Made by a program: the position numbers and the translations under genes
In this document: one piece after another, positions 16,323 through 24,151 of the stretch
Numbering within the stretch: the first letter of the stretch is position 1
Layout of the letters: every line of letters begins with the position of its first letter
DNA from: Gordonia amicalis NBRC 100051 = JCM 11271
Lineage (GTDB): Bacteria; Actinomycetota; Actinomycetes; Mycobacteriales; Mycobacteriaceae
Assembly (NCBI RefSeq): GCF_000332995.1
Contig: NZ_BANS01000001.1
Span: 62,001 to 126,000 of the forward strand
DNA length: 64,000 nt
Reading direction: 5' to 3'
The notes under the pieces: generated by a model
Seen by the model: the letters and a program-made list of their open reading frames with translations, nothing else
Databases searched by the model: none
Told to the model about the DNA's origin: nothing

Positions 16323-17411
16323 GTGACCACGCTCCCGGATCTCTCGACGCGTACGGCCGAGCAAACCGAATCGACCTCCGATCGTCGGATCAAGTCCTTC
16401 CGTCCGATCCCGTCGCCGGACACCGTCCGCAGCGAGCTGCCGCTGACCGCGCGTCGTGCGCTCGCGGTTGCGCGGGACCGCGAGGAGATCGCCGACATCC
16501 TCGCCGGCCGCGACGAGCGCCTGCTCGTCATCGTCGGACCGTGCTCGGTCCATGATCCGATCGCCGCGATCGACTACGCCCGCCGTCTGGCACCGCTGGC
16601 CGAGGCCTACGCCGATCGCCTGAAGATCGTCATGCGGGTCTACTTCGAGAAGCCGCGGACCACGGTCGGCTGGAAGGGTCTCATCAACGACCCCGGCATG
16701 GACAACACCTTCGACGTGGAACGCGGCTTGCGGACCGCTCGATCACTGCTGCTCGACATCATCGACCTCGGACTGCCCGTCGGCTGCGAGTTCCTCGAGC
16801 CGACGAGCCCGCAGTACATCGCCGACGCCGTCGCCTGGGGTGCCATCGGCGCCCGCACCACCGAATCCCAGGTGCACCGCCAGCTCGCCTCGGGCCTGTC
16901 GATGCCGATCGGCTTCAAGAACGGCACCGACGGCAACGTCCAGGTCGCCATCGACGGGGTGAATGCCGCTGCGGCCGAACATGTCTTCTTCGGAGTGGAC
17001 GACTTCGGCAATGGCGCGGTCGTCGAGACCGCCGGCAACGAGGACTGCCACATCATCCTTCGGGGCGGTACCCGCGGACCCAATTTCGACGCCGAGTCGA
17101 TCGCGTCGGCCGCCGCGGCCCTCGAGAAGGCGGGCCTCCCGGCACGGGTGATGATCGACTGCTCGCACGCCAACTCCGGTAAGGATCACATCCGCCAGGC
17201 GGAGGTCGCCACCGAGATCGCGGCGACCCTGCGTGCGGCCCGGGAGGCCGGCGAGGCGTCGAACATCAGCGGCGTGATGCTGGAGAGCTTCCTCGAGCCC
17301 GGCGCCCAGTCGACGGACGCGACCCCGCTGGTGTACGGCAAGTCGGTCACCGACAAGTGCATGGGCTGGGAGGCCAGCGCCACCGTCCTCGACGTGCTCG
17401 CTCGCGCCTGA
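16323..17411 (+). CDS. 3-deoxy-7-phosphoheptulonate synthase, class I (DAHP synthase)
   Basis: 362 residues. It condenses phosphoenolpyruvate with erythrose 4-phosphate, the committed step to chorismate. Class I marks are present: V-G-P-C-S-V-H-D-P near residue 73, a K-P-R-T-T-V-G-W-K-G block, G-A-R-T-T-E-S-Q near residue 178, G-F-K-N-G-T-D-G and I-D-C-S-H-A-N-S-G-K. This is the AroF/AroG/AroH type of E. coli and corynebacteria, not the class II enzyme used by M. tuberculosis, so a second isoenzyme elsewhere is likely. The GTG start has GAAAGG 8 nt ahead. The leader peptide and terminator upstream suggest control by aromatic amino acid supply. Confidence 0.95.
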   Translation: MTTLPDLSTRTAEQTESTSDRRIKSFRPIPSPDTVRSELPLTARRALAVARDREEIADILAGRDERLLVIVGPCSVHDPIAAIDYARRLAPLAEAYADRLKIVMRVYFEKPRTTVGWKGLINDPGMDNTFDVERGLRTARSLLLDIIDLGLPVGCEFLEPTSPQYIADAVAWGAIGARTTESQVHRQLASGLSMPIGFKNGTDGNVQVAIDGVNAAAAEHVFFGVDDFGNGAVVETAGNEDCHIILRGGTRGPNFDAESIASAAAALEKAGLPARVMIDCSHANSGKDHIRQAEVATEIAATLRAAREAGEASNISGVMLESFLEPGAQSTDATPLVYGKSVTDKCMGWEASATVLDVLARA

Positions 17412-17414
17412 CGG

Positions 17415-19037
17415 TCAGACGACGTCGACCTCGGCGGTCGCGTCGGGAATGGTGACGACGGCGCGGCGCCGCAGCGAGCCGCGTGGTGATCGCACCGACG
17501 GTGCCACGCGGAACTCGGCCTCCCACCGGTCGTGCTGTATGCGGTTGAGCAGGTAGCCGCGCTGGGAGTTGCCGAACCGCACATGCGGCGAGGCGGCCTT
17601 CAGCAGGCGGTCGCTGCCGTCGCTGTCCTCGCCGTCGCCGCCGGACGTGATCGACGTCGTGGCGAGTTCGACTCCGCGGGTGGGGGAGGCGTCGACATAG
17701 TCGGTCCGTAGGTCGGCGACGACGCTCCGGTGGATGTCGCCGGCAAGGGACACCAGGTTTCGTACGCCGCGGTGTGCCGCCCCGTCGAGGATGCGACGTC
17801 GCGATGACTCGTAGCCGCTCCACCCGTCCATGCTGACCGCCCGGGATTCGCCGCGGGCCAGGTCGGCCATCGGGACCTGCTGGGCGAGGACATCCCATCG
17901 AACGCGACTCGACGCCAGGCCGTCGAGGAGCCAGCGTTCCTGCCGCGGACCGAGGATCGTCCGCGACGGGTCCGCGGTTCGGGCGTTCTGCGGGCAGTCG
18001 TTGTCCCCGTTCACCTGATCGCTGCGGTGGCTGCGGGTGTCGAGGAGGTTGATCTCCGCGAGGTCGCCGAAGGTGAGGCGCCGGTGCGCGCGGATGAAGG
18101 TGCCGTCAGGTCGTGCGGTGGTCCGCACCGGGGTGTTCTCCCACCACGCCCGCAGCGCTCCGGCGCGGCGGACGGCGAATTCCGAGAGGGATGTCTTGTC
18201 CTCGGGAATCGTTGCGGCCCAGTTGTTGTCGACCTCATGATCGTCGAAGGAGATCACGAACGGCGACACCGCATGAGCCTGCTGCAGGTCGGGGTCGGTC
18301 TTGTAGAGGGCGTACCGTTCCCGATAGTCGTCGAGACCGACGGCCTCGCGTGCCGCCGACACCGGTCGCGCCGCACCGCGGCGGGCGTCACCCGGGATCG
18401 GCTTCTCGTAGATGTAGTCACCCAGGTGCAGCACCAGATCCGGTGCGTGCGCGGCCATGTCGGCGAAGGCGTGGTAGTAACCGTCCGCCCAGTTCTGACA
18501 CGACGCCACCGCGATGGACAAGGCGCCGACGCGGGCGTGGGGAGCCGGGGCGGTGCGGGTCCGCCCGACCGGGGAGATCTCGCCGAGGGCACGAAAACGG
18601 TAGAAGTAATCGGCCGCGGGGGCGAGGCCACGCACGTCGATGTGGATGCTGTGACCCCACTCCGCGGTGGCGTGGGCGGCCCCGCGTCGGACGACTCGTG
18701 TCATCGACTCGTCCGCGGCGATCTCCCACTCGACGCGCACCGGACGTGAACCCATCCCGCCCAGTCGGGCGAACGGATTGCGCACCAGCCTCGTCCACAG
18801 CACGACGCCGTCCGGCAGGGGATCGCCGGAGGCGACTCCGAGGGAGAACACGCCGGCTGAATGCGCCGGGGAGGTCGCAGCAGGAGGAGCTCCGCCCAGC
18901 AGTCCCGGGGTGAAGGCCAGTCCCGTCACGAGTCCGGCCCAGGAGAGGAACCGGCGTCGGGAGGTGCCTGCCCGAAGGGTGAGGTCGGGGTCGCAGTGGA
19001 GTGTGGCCGGCGGTGTACCGGCCGGGGTTCCCGGCAT
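17415..19037 (-). CDS. phoD: PhoD-type alkaline phosphatase/phosphodiesterase, Tat-exported
   Basis: 540 residues. The N-terminus has a twin-arginine motif (T-S-R-R-R-F-L near residue 27) and a hydrophobic segment, so a folded protein is exported by Tat. The PhoD N-terminal domain (F-S-L-G-V-A-S-G-D-P near residue 63) precedes the metallophosphatase core, with C-Q-N-W-A-D-G-Y, H-L-G-D-Y-I-Y-E, F-D-D-H-E-V-D-N-N-W and L-A-G-D-I-H. These ligate Ca and Fe in family members. It releases phosphate from mono- and diesters outside the cell. It converges on the DAHP synthase gene with a 3-bp gap. No Pho box was recognised upstream. Confidence 0.93.
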   Translation of the reverse strand: MPGTPAGTPPATLHCDPDLTLRAGTSRRRFLSWAGLVTGLAFTPGLLGGAPPAATSPAHSAGVFSLGVASGDPLPDGVVLWTRLVRNPFARLGGMGSRPVRVEWEIAADESMTRVVRRGAAHATAEWGHSIHIDVRGLAPAADYFYRFRALGEISPVGRTRTAPAPHARVGALSIAVASCQNWADGYYHAFADMAAHAPDLVLHLGDYIYEKPIPGDARRGAARPVSAAREAVGLDDYRERYALYKTDPDLQQAHAVSPFVISFDDHEVDNNWAATIPEDKTSLSEFAVRRAGALRAWWENTPVRTTARPDGTFIRAHRRLTFGDLAEINLLDTRSHRSDQVNGDNDCPQNARTADPSRTILGPRQERWLLDGLASSRVRWDVLAQQVPMADLARGESRAVSMDGWSGYESSRRRILDGAAHRGVRNLVSLAGDIHRSVVADLRTDYVDASPTRGVELATTSITSGGDGEDSDGSDRLLKAASPHVRFGNSQRGYLLNRIQHDRWEAEFRVAPSVRSPRGSLRRRAVVTIPDATAEVDVV

Positions 19038-19250
19038 GGCCTCAGCCGACCAGGATCACCTGACGTGGACGCCACCGAGAGGCGGCGGCAACGTGATGTT
19101 CGCGTGAAGAGAAGGCGAGGTGAAGAAGGCGAGGGTGGGACTGAGTCTGCAGTCCTTCGATGGATGACGGTTGGCCCTACCGCAACGTACTGATTCGGCA
19201 TGCAATCAAGAGGTCAGTCATCTCGAATTCCCCTGTTTTCGGAGGTAGCC

Positions 19251-19706
19251 ATGAGTATTCGATCAGCCCGCCGTCCCAACCCGTCGTGGCCGGCGTTGCC
19301 GGATTGGTCCGATCTGATGTCCCGATTCGAGTCCATGCCTCCATGGGGCTCCGGGGCAGGACGTCTGATCCGCGTCGAGGAACACCTCGATGAGGGCAAG
19401 TACACCCTGCGTGCCGAACTGCCCGGTATGGACCCGGACAAGAACTTCGACATCAGCGTCCGTGACGGGCGATTGACGATCAAGGCGGAACGCGAGGAGC
19501 GCAGCGAAGAAGGCACCCGGACGGAATTCCACTACGGGAGTTTCTATCGCTCCGTGCCGCTGCCCGAAGGTGCGAAGGAGGACGACATCGACGCGACCTA
19601 TACCGACGGCATCCTCACCGTGACGATGCCGGTGGGCGAAGCGCCGTCTCCCGAGAAGCGTATCGAGATCAAGAGGAGCCCCGCCGAGGGCGGCGAGGGC
19701 AACTGA
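19251..19706 (+). CDS. Hsp20/alpha-crystallin small heat-shock protein
   Basis: 151 residues. The alpha-crystallin domain spans about 42-140, with E-L-P-G-M-D near residue 60 and the dimer/oligomer motif near residues 115-120. A basic C-terminal tail follows. It holds unfolding proteins as an ATP-independent chaperone; M. tuberculosis HspX (Acr) is a DosR-induced relative. ATG 19251 follows a strong GGAGGT site. An earlier in-frame ATG at 19200 lacks one. GGGACT, the core of a DosR half-site, lies at 19137-19142, but the rest of the DosR consensus is not matched. The next gene encodes an Hrp1-like protein. Confidence 0.92.
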   Translation: MSIRSARRPNPSWPALPDWSDLMSRFESMPPWGSGAGRLIRVEEHLDEGKYTLRAELPGMDPDKNFDISVRDGRLTIKAEREERSEEGTRTEFHYGSFYRSVPLPEGAKEDDIDATYTDGILTVTMPVGEAPSPEKRIEIKRSPAEGGEGN

Positions 19707-19764
19707 CGGTGTAACGCCGATGACGGTGTAAAGCAGTTATTCACAATGAGTTTGGAGACATCTG

Positions 19765-20199
19765 ATGACCACTGCACGCGACATCATGCATACCGGTGCG
19801 ACCTGTATCGGTGAACACGACACCCTCGGCTCCGCAGCCAAGCTCATGCTTGAGCTCGATGTCGGGGCACTGCCGATCTGCGGCGACGACGATCGCCTCC
19901 AGGGCATCATCACTGATCGCGACATCGTCGTGAAATGTATTGCTGCCGAACGTGACCCGTCGACGATGACGGCGGGTGACCTGGCACAGGGCCGTACCTA
20001 CCATGTCGATGCCGGCGCGGACGTCGAGCAGGTGATGCACATGATGGAGGAACACCAGATCCGTCGTGTCCCCGTACTCGAGGAACATCGTCTCGTGGGC
20101 ATGATCAGCGAAGCCGATATCGCACGTCACCTACCGGAGAACGCGGTCGGGTCGTTTGTCGAAGCCATCTGCGCACCGACTGGGCGGCCCTCTTCCTGA
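19765..20199 (+). CDS. CBS-domain protein similar to hypoxic response protein 1
   Basis: 144 residues made almost only of two CBS domains (about 7-62 and 72-128), the compact layout of M. tuberculosis Hrp1 (Rv2626c). Typical motifs are T-A-R-D-I-M at the start, G-I-I-T-D-R-D-I-V-V near residue 47 and G-M-I-S-E-A-D-I-A near residue 112. CBS pairs often bind adenine nucleotides, but Hrp1 ligands are not settled. A TTTGGAGA ribosome site lies 6 nt ahead. Adjacency to hsp20, and the presence of usp, dosR-like and dosS-like genes 17 kb away, fits a hypoxia or dormancy set. Confidence 0.85.
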   Translation: MTTARDIMHTGATCIGEHDTLGSAAKLMLELDVGALPICGDDDRLQGIITDRDIVVKCIAAERDPSTMTAGDLAQGRTYHVDAGADVEQVMHMMEEHQIRRVPVLEEHRLVGMISEADIARHLPENAVGSFVEAICAPTGRPSS

Positions 20200-20245
20200 A
20201 CCGGCTGTCCGGTGTCGTCGTCGAAACCCGGGGAGGTGAGGAAGG

Positions 20246-20335
20246 ATGCTCGATCAGATGATGCATATCTGTCACCACCTGATGATGTGGATGCACGGCA
20301 TGGGGATGATGCCGCCGATGGACATGCACATGTGA
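20246..20335 (+). CDS. Met/His-rich 29-residue peptide, candidate metal binder
   Basis: ATG 20246 to TGA 20333-20335, with a strong purine-rich ribosome site (GGGAGGTGAGGAAGG) running up to the start. Of 29 residues, 12 are Met and 5 are His, with one Cys at position 9 and one Trp at 15. Clusters are M-M-H-I-C-H-H, M-M-W-M-H-G-M-G-M-M and a C-terminal M-D-M-H-M. Such density resembles Cu(I)-binding Met/His motifs. It is followed by the convergent PepSY membrane gene, a family linked to metal handling. I know no named family. A chance ORF is possible at this length, but the ribosome site and composition argue for a gene. Confidence 0.5.
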   Translation: MLDQMMHICHHLMMWMHGMGMMPPMDMHM

Positions 20336-20438
20336 CCTGCTGAGCCGACTCCGCCGAGTGCACCCGCCCACACGATGCCCAGCACCCCCGGAGACGGGCG
20401 ATCGGCCGCGTCCGGAGGTAGCTGGGCACTGTGTTCAC
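20336..20438 (-). pseudogene. Decayed, internally deleted hemolysin III (trhA) relic
   Basis: The minus strand starts with GTG 20438 and V-N-T-V-P-S, matching V-N-T-L-P-S of the intact trhA at 22579-23253. After about 20 codons it jumps, in another frame, to P-G-V-L-G-I-V-W-A-G-A-L-G-G-V-G. This matches V-L-G-I-V-W-T-G-A-L-G-G in the middle of trhA; the DNA there is about 90% identical over 40 bp. Roughly 290 bp in between are gone and no C-terminal part is seen. The promoter region is duplicated too. The PepSY stop codon lies within the relic's GTGA. Confidence 0.65.
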
Positions 20439-20477
20439 AGAACCTGCGGTACCGTGAGTTGCTCGCCTGTAGGGATG
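20427..20477. repeat. Duplicate of the trhA promoter/operator region
   Basis: About 85% identical over 51 bp to 23241-23291, including AACCTGCGGTACCGTGAGTT (20441-20460) against AACCTACGGTACCGTAAGTT. The -10 hexamer has changed from TACCGT to TACCGC, so this copy is probably inactive. It now encodes the last residues of the PepSY protein. Confidence 0.7.
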
Positions 20478-21892
20478 TCTGCCCTGCGGCGTGGCCACCT
20501 CGAGATCACGGCATCGACGAGTACGAACACGGTCAGGCTGAGCCCGAGGAGGGGCAGGAACCAACCGATGGCGACCGCGATGACGATGACTGCCGTCGCG
20601 GATGGCGCCGGCAGCCGAAGTAACGCGCCACGGACCGGCGGACGGCCGACCGCGAGACGTCCCGACCGCCGTGGACGGCGTTGCCACCACATCTGGTAGC
20701 CGCGGATGATCAAGGCCAGCAAGGCGATCGACAACAGCAGAAGCACCAGCTGGTTGATCCAGCCGAACAGGATGCCCATGTGCAGGGCGATGCCCCAGTT
20801 CGTCAGCTGCGCCGCCAATGGCCAGTCGCCGAACCGGGATTCGTCCACGATGTGCGCGGTCGCGCCGTCGACGGCGACCCTGTCCGGGGTGAACTGCCAC
20901 GGCTGACGCGTCTCGGTCACCGTGAACGCGGTGCCGGCGTCGGACGGCAGGGTCACGTCGACGGCGTCGTCGACACCCGCGGCCCGCGCCGCATCGAGAA
21001 CGCGGTCGAGTTCGCCGATCATCGACGAGGCGTCCGGTTGTGGTTCGGCACCATGGTCGGCGTGGTGATCACCACGATCACCCACTGCGGTGACGACCGT
21101 GGGCGTCGTCCAGCTCAGCGCCGTCCGGAGTTCGGCCACGTTGTCGCCGGCGTACTTCGACCAGGTGAGCCCGGTGGCGGACAAGAACACCAATCCGACG
21201 ACGAGCCACACTCCGATCACCCCATGGCGGTTGCGGGTCCGGTTCCGTCCGGTCGCCTGGGCGTCGAACGTCGCGAAGTGTTCCGCGGAACGGCGACGTC
21301 TCGCCTGTGAGATCCACAGTGCCAGACCGCCAAGAGCGACCACCCACAGCCAGGAGGCAGCGAGCTCGCTGTAGATCCGGCCGGGCTCACCGAGATGCAG
21401 GTTGCGATGCAGGCCGCTCAACCAGGCGCGCAACGGTAGGACGGCAGCACTGCCGTAGGAGACGAGCTCCCCTGTCGACTCCAGGGTGACCGGGTCGATG
21501 AAGACGGCCTGCCGTTCGGATTCGCCGAGCGTCGGGTCGTCGAACAGCACGCGGGTGGTGTCGCCGGGGGAGGCCGCCGGCCGCACCGCGGAGAGCGTCA
21601 GGTCGGGACGGAGCCGAACCGCGGCGCCGACCTGTTCGGCGACCGGTCGGGCGTCACCGGAGCTGGATGTGTGCAACTGGTCGCGGTAGACGACCTGTTC
21701 GAGGGACGGGGCGATCGCGTACAGGCCACCGGTGATCGCGGCGACGACGAGGAGGGGTGCGACGAACAACCCGGCGTAGAAGTGCAGTCGCCGTAAGAGC
21801 GGTTGCCAGCCCGATGGACGGGCGGGGGGTGAGCCGGCTGCCTCGGGAGTGTCGGGTGGATCGGACATGACCGGAGAAGAAGAGTGGGGCAC
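20435..21892 (-). CDS. PepSY-associated transmembrane protein
   Basis: 485 residues. A first membrane helix at about 36-62 (H-F-Y-A-G-L-F-V-A-P-L-L) carries the R-R-L-H-F-Y motif of PepSY_TM proteins. A large outer loop with PepSY-like segments follows, then helices near 185-205, 230-255, 375-400 and 435-465. The loop has a His-rich stretch G-D-R-G-D-H-H-A-D-H-G around residue 280, suggesting metal contact. Relatives occur with siderophore-reduction or copper genes. GTG 21892 has AAAGG 7 nt ahead. The C-terminal E-Q-L-T-V-P-Q-V-L is encoded by a duplicated trhA promoter, so the native 3' end may have been replaced. Confidence 0.85.
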   Translation of the reverse strand: MPHSSSPVMSDPPDTPEAAGSPPARPSGWQPLLRRLHFYAGLFVAPLLVVAAITGGLYAIAPSLEQVVYRDQLHTSSSGDARPVAEQVGAAVRLRPDLTLSAVRPAASPGDTTRVLFDDPTLGESERQAVFIDPVTLESTGELVSYGSAAVLPLRAWLSGLHRNLHLGEPGRIYSELAASWLWVVALGGLALWISQARRRRSAEHFATFDAQATGRNRTRNRHGVIGVWLVVGLVFLSATGLTWSKYAGDNVAELRTALSWTTPTVVTAVGDRGDHHADHGAEPQPDASSMIGELDRVLDAARAAGVDDAVDVTLPSDAGTAFTVTETRQPWQFTPDRVAVDGATAHIVDESRFGDWPLAAQLTNWGIALHMGILFGWINQLVLLLLSIALLALIIRGYQMWWQRRPRRSGRLAVGRPPVRGALLRLPAPSATAVIVIAVAIGWFLPLLGLSLTVFVLVDAVISRWPRRRADIPTGEQLTVPQVL

Positions 21893-22012
21893 GGGCCCGC
21901 CTTTCGATGATGACGGCGCGCGGCAGCCACGACGATGATCGGTCAGTCGGTGACCGCCGGGTATACGCGCCGACCGGCCCGCTGGATCAGCGGGTCGGTG
22001 AGAGATGGATGG

Positions 22013-22555
22013 TCAGCCGGCCATCAGCGGCGGGCCCCGGGTGTCCAGGGCGGCAACGGCGCGGAGACTCCGGCGCGCGTCGGAGACAGCGAAGAGACGA
22101 TCGAGCCTCGGCGCCTCGACGGTCGGCGGGTCGAGAACCTGCCGGAGAGCGGCGACGATCGTGGTCAGGACGGCGGGGATCGCGGTCTCTCCGACGCGGA
22201 TCGCGACAGCGCCCACGACCGTGACGCCGAGGTGCACGGCGGCCATCGTCGGTGTCACGGCGGCGACGCCATGGTGTCCGTGAGCGGTTGCATCGTCGAG
22301 CGTGGTCAACGAGAGGTGGGCGACCACCTGGCCGAAGGCGAGACACGCCGAGGTCGTGAACCAACCCGCCGGGCGACGGAGTGTCGTGCCGACGGTCTCG
22401 CCGAGTACTACGCATGCGGCGACCATCACCAGCAGCGACGAGGTGCCGGGCACTGCGCCGCCGGCCATCCCGTGTGCGGCGATGCCCGTGCTCGCGGACA
22501 GCGCGCCGACTGCGCATCCGCGCAATCTGTTCACGGTCTGCTGGGCCGGGTTCAC
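22013..22555 (-). CDS. Small polytopic membrane protein with His motif
   Basis: 180 residues from GTG 22555. Four hydrophobic segments (about 12-32, 38-55, 62-80, 105-140) and a conserved-looking D-D-A-T-A-H-G-H-H-G loop near residue 93 suggest metal binding at the membrane. I do not recognise a named family; similar small proteins sit beside PepSY proteins in actinobacteria, by my recollection only. TATGAT on the minus strand at 22562-22567 is 6 nt from the GTG, so the mRNA is probably leaderless. It lies between trhA and the PepSY gene on the same strand, with 120 bp to the latter. Confidence 0.7.
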   Translation of the reverse strand: MNPAQQTVNRLRGCAVGALSASTGIAAHGMAGGAVPGTSSLLVMVAACVVLGETVGTTLRRPAGWFTTSACLAFGQVVAHLSLTTLDDATAHGHHGVAAVTPTMAAVHLGVTVVGAVAIRVGETAIPAVLTTIVAALRQVLDPPTVEAPRLDRLFAVSDARRSLRAVAALDTRGPPLMAG

Positions 22556-22578
22556 CGCCGGATCATAGCCGGAGGTTC

Positions 22579-23253
22579 TTATCCCGCGACGACCAGCCAG
22601 GCAGCGGCGTAGTGCAGTATCGCGGCAACCGCGGTGCAGAGGTGGAAGACCTCGTGGTGGCCGAACGTGCGCGGCCACGGGTCGGGCCAGCGGGCGGCGT
22701 ACAGCACGCCGCCGAGACTGTAGAGCACTCCGCCGAGTGCCAGCAGGATCATGACGAGGTAGCCCGTCTGGGCGACGAGTGCGGGCGCGACCACGACGAT
22801 CACCCAGCCGAGCAGGATGTAGAGCGTGACGCCCAGCCAGCGGGGAGCGCCCGGCCACAGGATCTTCAGCAGCGATCCGCCGAGCGCGCCCGTCCACACG
22901 ATGCCGAGCACCCACCAGCTGACCGGGGACGGTAGTCCGAGGGCACAGAACGGTGTGTAGGTGCCGGCGATGAACAGAAAGATCATCGCGTGATCGGCGC
23001 GCTTCATCCGGATACGCGCCCGCGCCGTCTTCCACGGGATTCGGTGGTAGGTGGCACTGACGGTGAACAGCCCGACCACGGTGACGGCGTACACCGCGCA
23101 TGTCAGCGCGGCGACGGCACCGTCGAGGATCGCGGCCCCGATGACCAGCGCGAGGCCGGCGACCGCTGCCACATACGCGGAGTAGTGGTGGATCACGCCG
23201 CGAAGACGGGGGCGATCGTTCACGTCCAGGGGCGGGCTCGGCAGTGTGTTCAC
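22579..23253 (-). CDS. trhA: Hemolysin III / TrhA (PAQR-type) membrane protein
   Basis: 224 residues, seven membrane helices. Family motifs are present: H-H-Y-S-A-Y near residue 23, S-A-T-Y-H-R near residue 67, the R-x-D-H-A-M-I-F-L-F-I-A-G-T-Y-T-P-F block near residue 88, and H-H-E-V-F-H-L near residue 198. These supply the zinc-type His cluster of PAQR proteins. Position equals Rv1085c. Start GTG 23253 (V-N-T-L-P-S) is chosen because a TACCGT -10 lies exactly 7 nt upstream, and the H-H-Y motif then sits where relatives have it. Upstream in-frame codons cover the operator. Role: membrane-lipid homeostasis by family inference. Confidence 0.9.
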   Translation of the reverse strand: MNTLPSPPLDVNDRPRLRGVIHHYSAYVAAVAGLALVIGAAILDGAVAALTCAVYAVTVVGLFTVSATYHRIPWKTARARIRMKRADHAMIFLFIAGTYTPFCALGLPSPVSWWVLGIVWTGALGGSLLKILWPGAPRWLGVTLYILLGWVIVVVAPALVAQTGYLVMILLALGGVLYSLGGVLYAARWPDPWPRTFGHHEVFHLCTAVAAILHYAAAWLVVAG

Positions 23254-23255
23254 AA

Positions 23256-23275
23256 AACCTACGGTACCGTAAGTT
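23256..23275. promoter_or_regulatory. Operator-like palindrome over the trhA -10 element
   Basis: AACCTACGGTACCGTAAGTT is symmetric in 9 of 10 pairs, with a perfect 12-bp centre TACGGTACCGTA (23260-23271). The minus-strand -10 TACCGT (23261-23266) lies inside it, so a bound dimer would block the promoter. Size and symmetry fit a TetR-type repressor. No such regulator gene is in the window. Confidence 0.6.
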
Positions 23276-23368
23276 ACTCGTGTGTAGGGATGGTTGCGGA
23301 CGTCGGCGGGGTCATCCTGCTCGCACCCCGACGCGTAAGGTGTCCCACGTGACACGAGGCCGCGAAGG

Positions 23369-24151
23369 ATGAAGCTGCTGCCGGATCGGGTGCGCCGACC
23401 AGTTCTCACCATCTACGAACGTAGACTCGTCCAACTCCTCGACACCCAACGCCTACCTCGGCATGTCGCGATCATCTGCGACGGCAACCGGCGCTGGGCG
23501 CGCGAGGCCGGATTCGAGGACGTCAGCCACGGACATCGGGTGGGTGCCCAGCGGATCGCCGACATGCTCGGCTGGTGTGCGGGTCTGGGCATCGAGGCCG
23601 TCACCATCTATCTGCTCTCCACCGAGAACCTGAACCGGTCGTCGGACGAACTCGACGCACTGCTGGAGATCGTGCCCGACATCGTCGACGAGATCTCCTC
23701 GCCGGACGGGGACTGGTGCATCCGCATCGTCGGCACGCTCGACGCCCTGCCGGACGCCGTCCGCCGGCGACTGCGGGCCGCAGCCGAGCGCACCTCCGAA
23801 CGGAACGGCATGAACGTGAACGTCGCCGTCGGGTACGGCGGCCGGCAGGAGATCGTCGACGCGGTGCGAGCGCTGCTCGACGAGCAGCGTGCCGCCGGGG
23901 CGACGCCGGAGGAGATGATCGAGGCGGTCACCGTCGAGGCGATCGACGCGAACCTCTACACCAAGGGACAGCCCGATCCCGACCTGGTGATCCGGACCTC
24001 CGGAGAACAGCGACTGTCGGGATTCCTGTTGTGGCAGAGCGCATATTCGGAGATCTGGTTCACCGACGCATACTGGCCCGAGTTCCGCCGCGTCGATTTC
24101 CTCCGTGCGCTACGGGACTACTCGGCGCGCAGCAGGCGATACGGCAAGTAG
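23369..24151 (+). CDS. Short/medium-chain Z-prenyl diphosphate synthase (UppS family)
   Basis: 260 residues. The cis-prenyltransferase signature is clear: H-V-A-I-I-C-D-G-N-R-R-W-A near residue 30 with the catalytic Asp, Y-L-L-S-T-E-N near residue 87, and the C-terminal D-L-V-I-R-T-S-G-E-Q-R-L-S-G-F and S-E-I-W-F-T-D blocks. Position equals Rv1086, the Z,E-farnesyl diphosphate synthase that starts decaprenyl phosphate synthesis for arabinogalactan. The product chain length cannot be read from sequence, so that assignment rests on synteny. Its 3' end overlaps the converging mocR frame. Confidence 0.92.
   Translation: MKLLPDRVRRPVLTIYERRLVQLLDTQRLPRHVAIICDGNRRWAREAGFEDVSHGHRVGAQRIADMLGWCAGLGIEAVTIYLLSTENLNRSSDELDALLEIVPDIVDEISSPDGDWCIRIVGTLDALPDAVRRRLRAAAERTSERNGMNVNVAVGYGGRQEIVDAVRALLDEQRAAGATPEEMIEAVTVEAIDANLYTKGQPDPDLVIRTSGEQRLSGFLLWQSAYSEIWFTDAYWPEFRRVDFLRALRDYSARSRRYGK

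Noticed and set aside
19133-19155. DosR box upstream of hsp20
   Set aside because: GGGACT core and a GGACT/AGTCC inverted repeat are present, but spacing does not fit the 20-bp consensus and only about 8 of 20 positions match. Kept only as a weak hint.
19200-19250. Longer N-terminus for Hsp20 from an upstream ATG
   Set aside because: No ribosome site there, whereas GGAGGT is ideally placed before ATG 19251.
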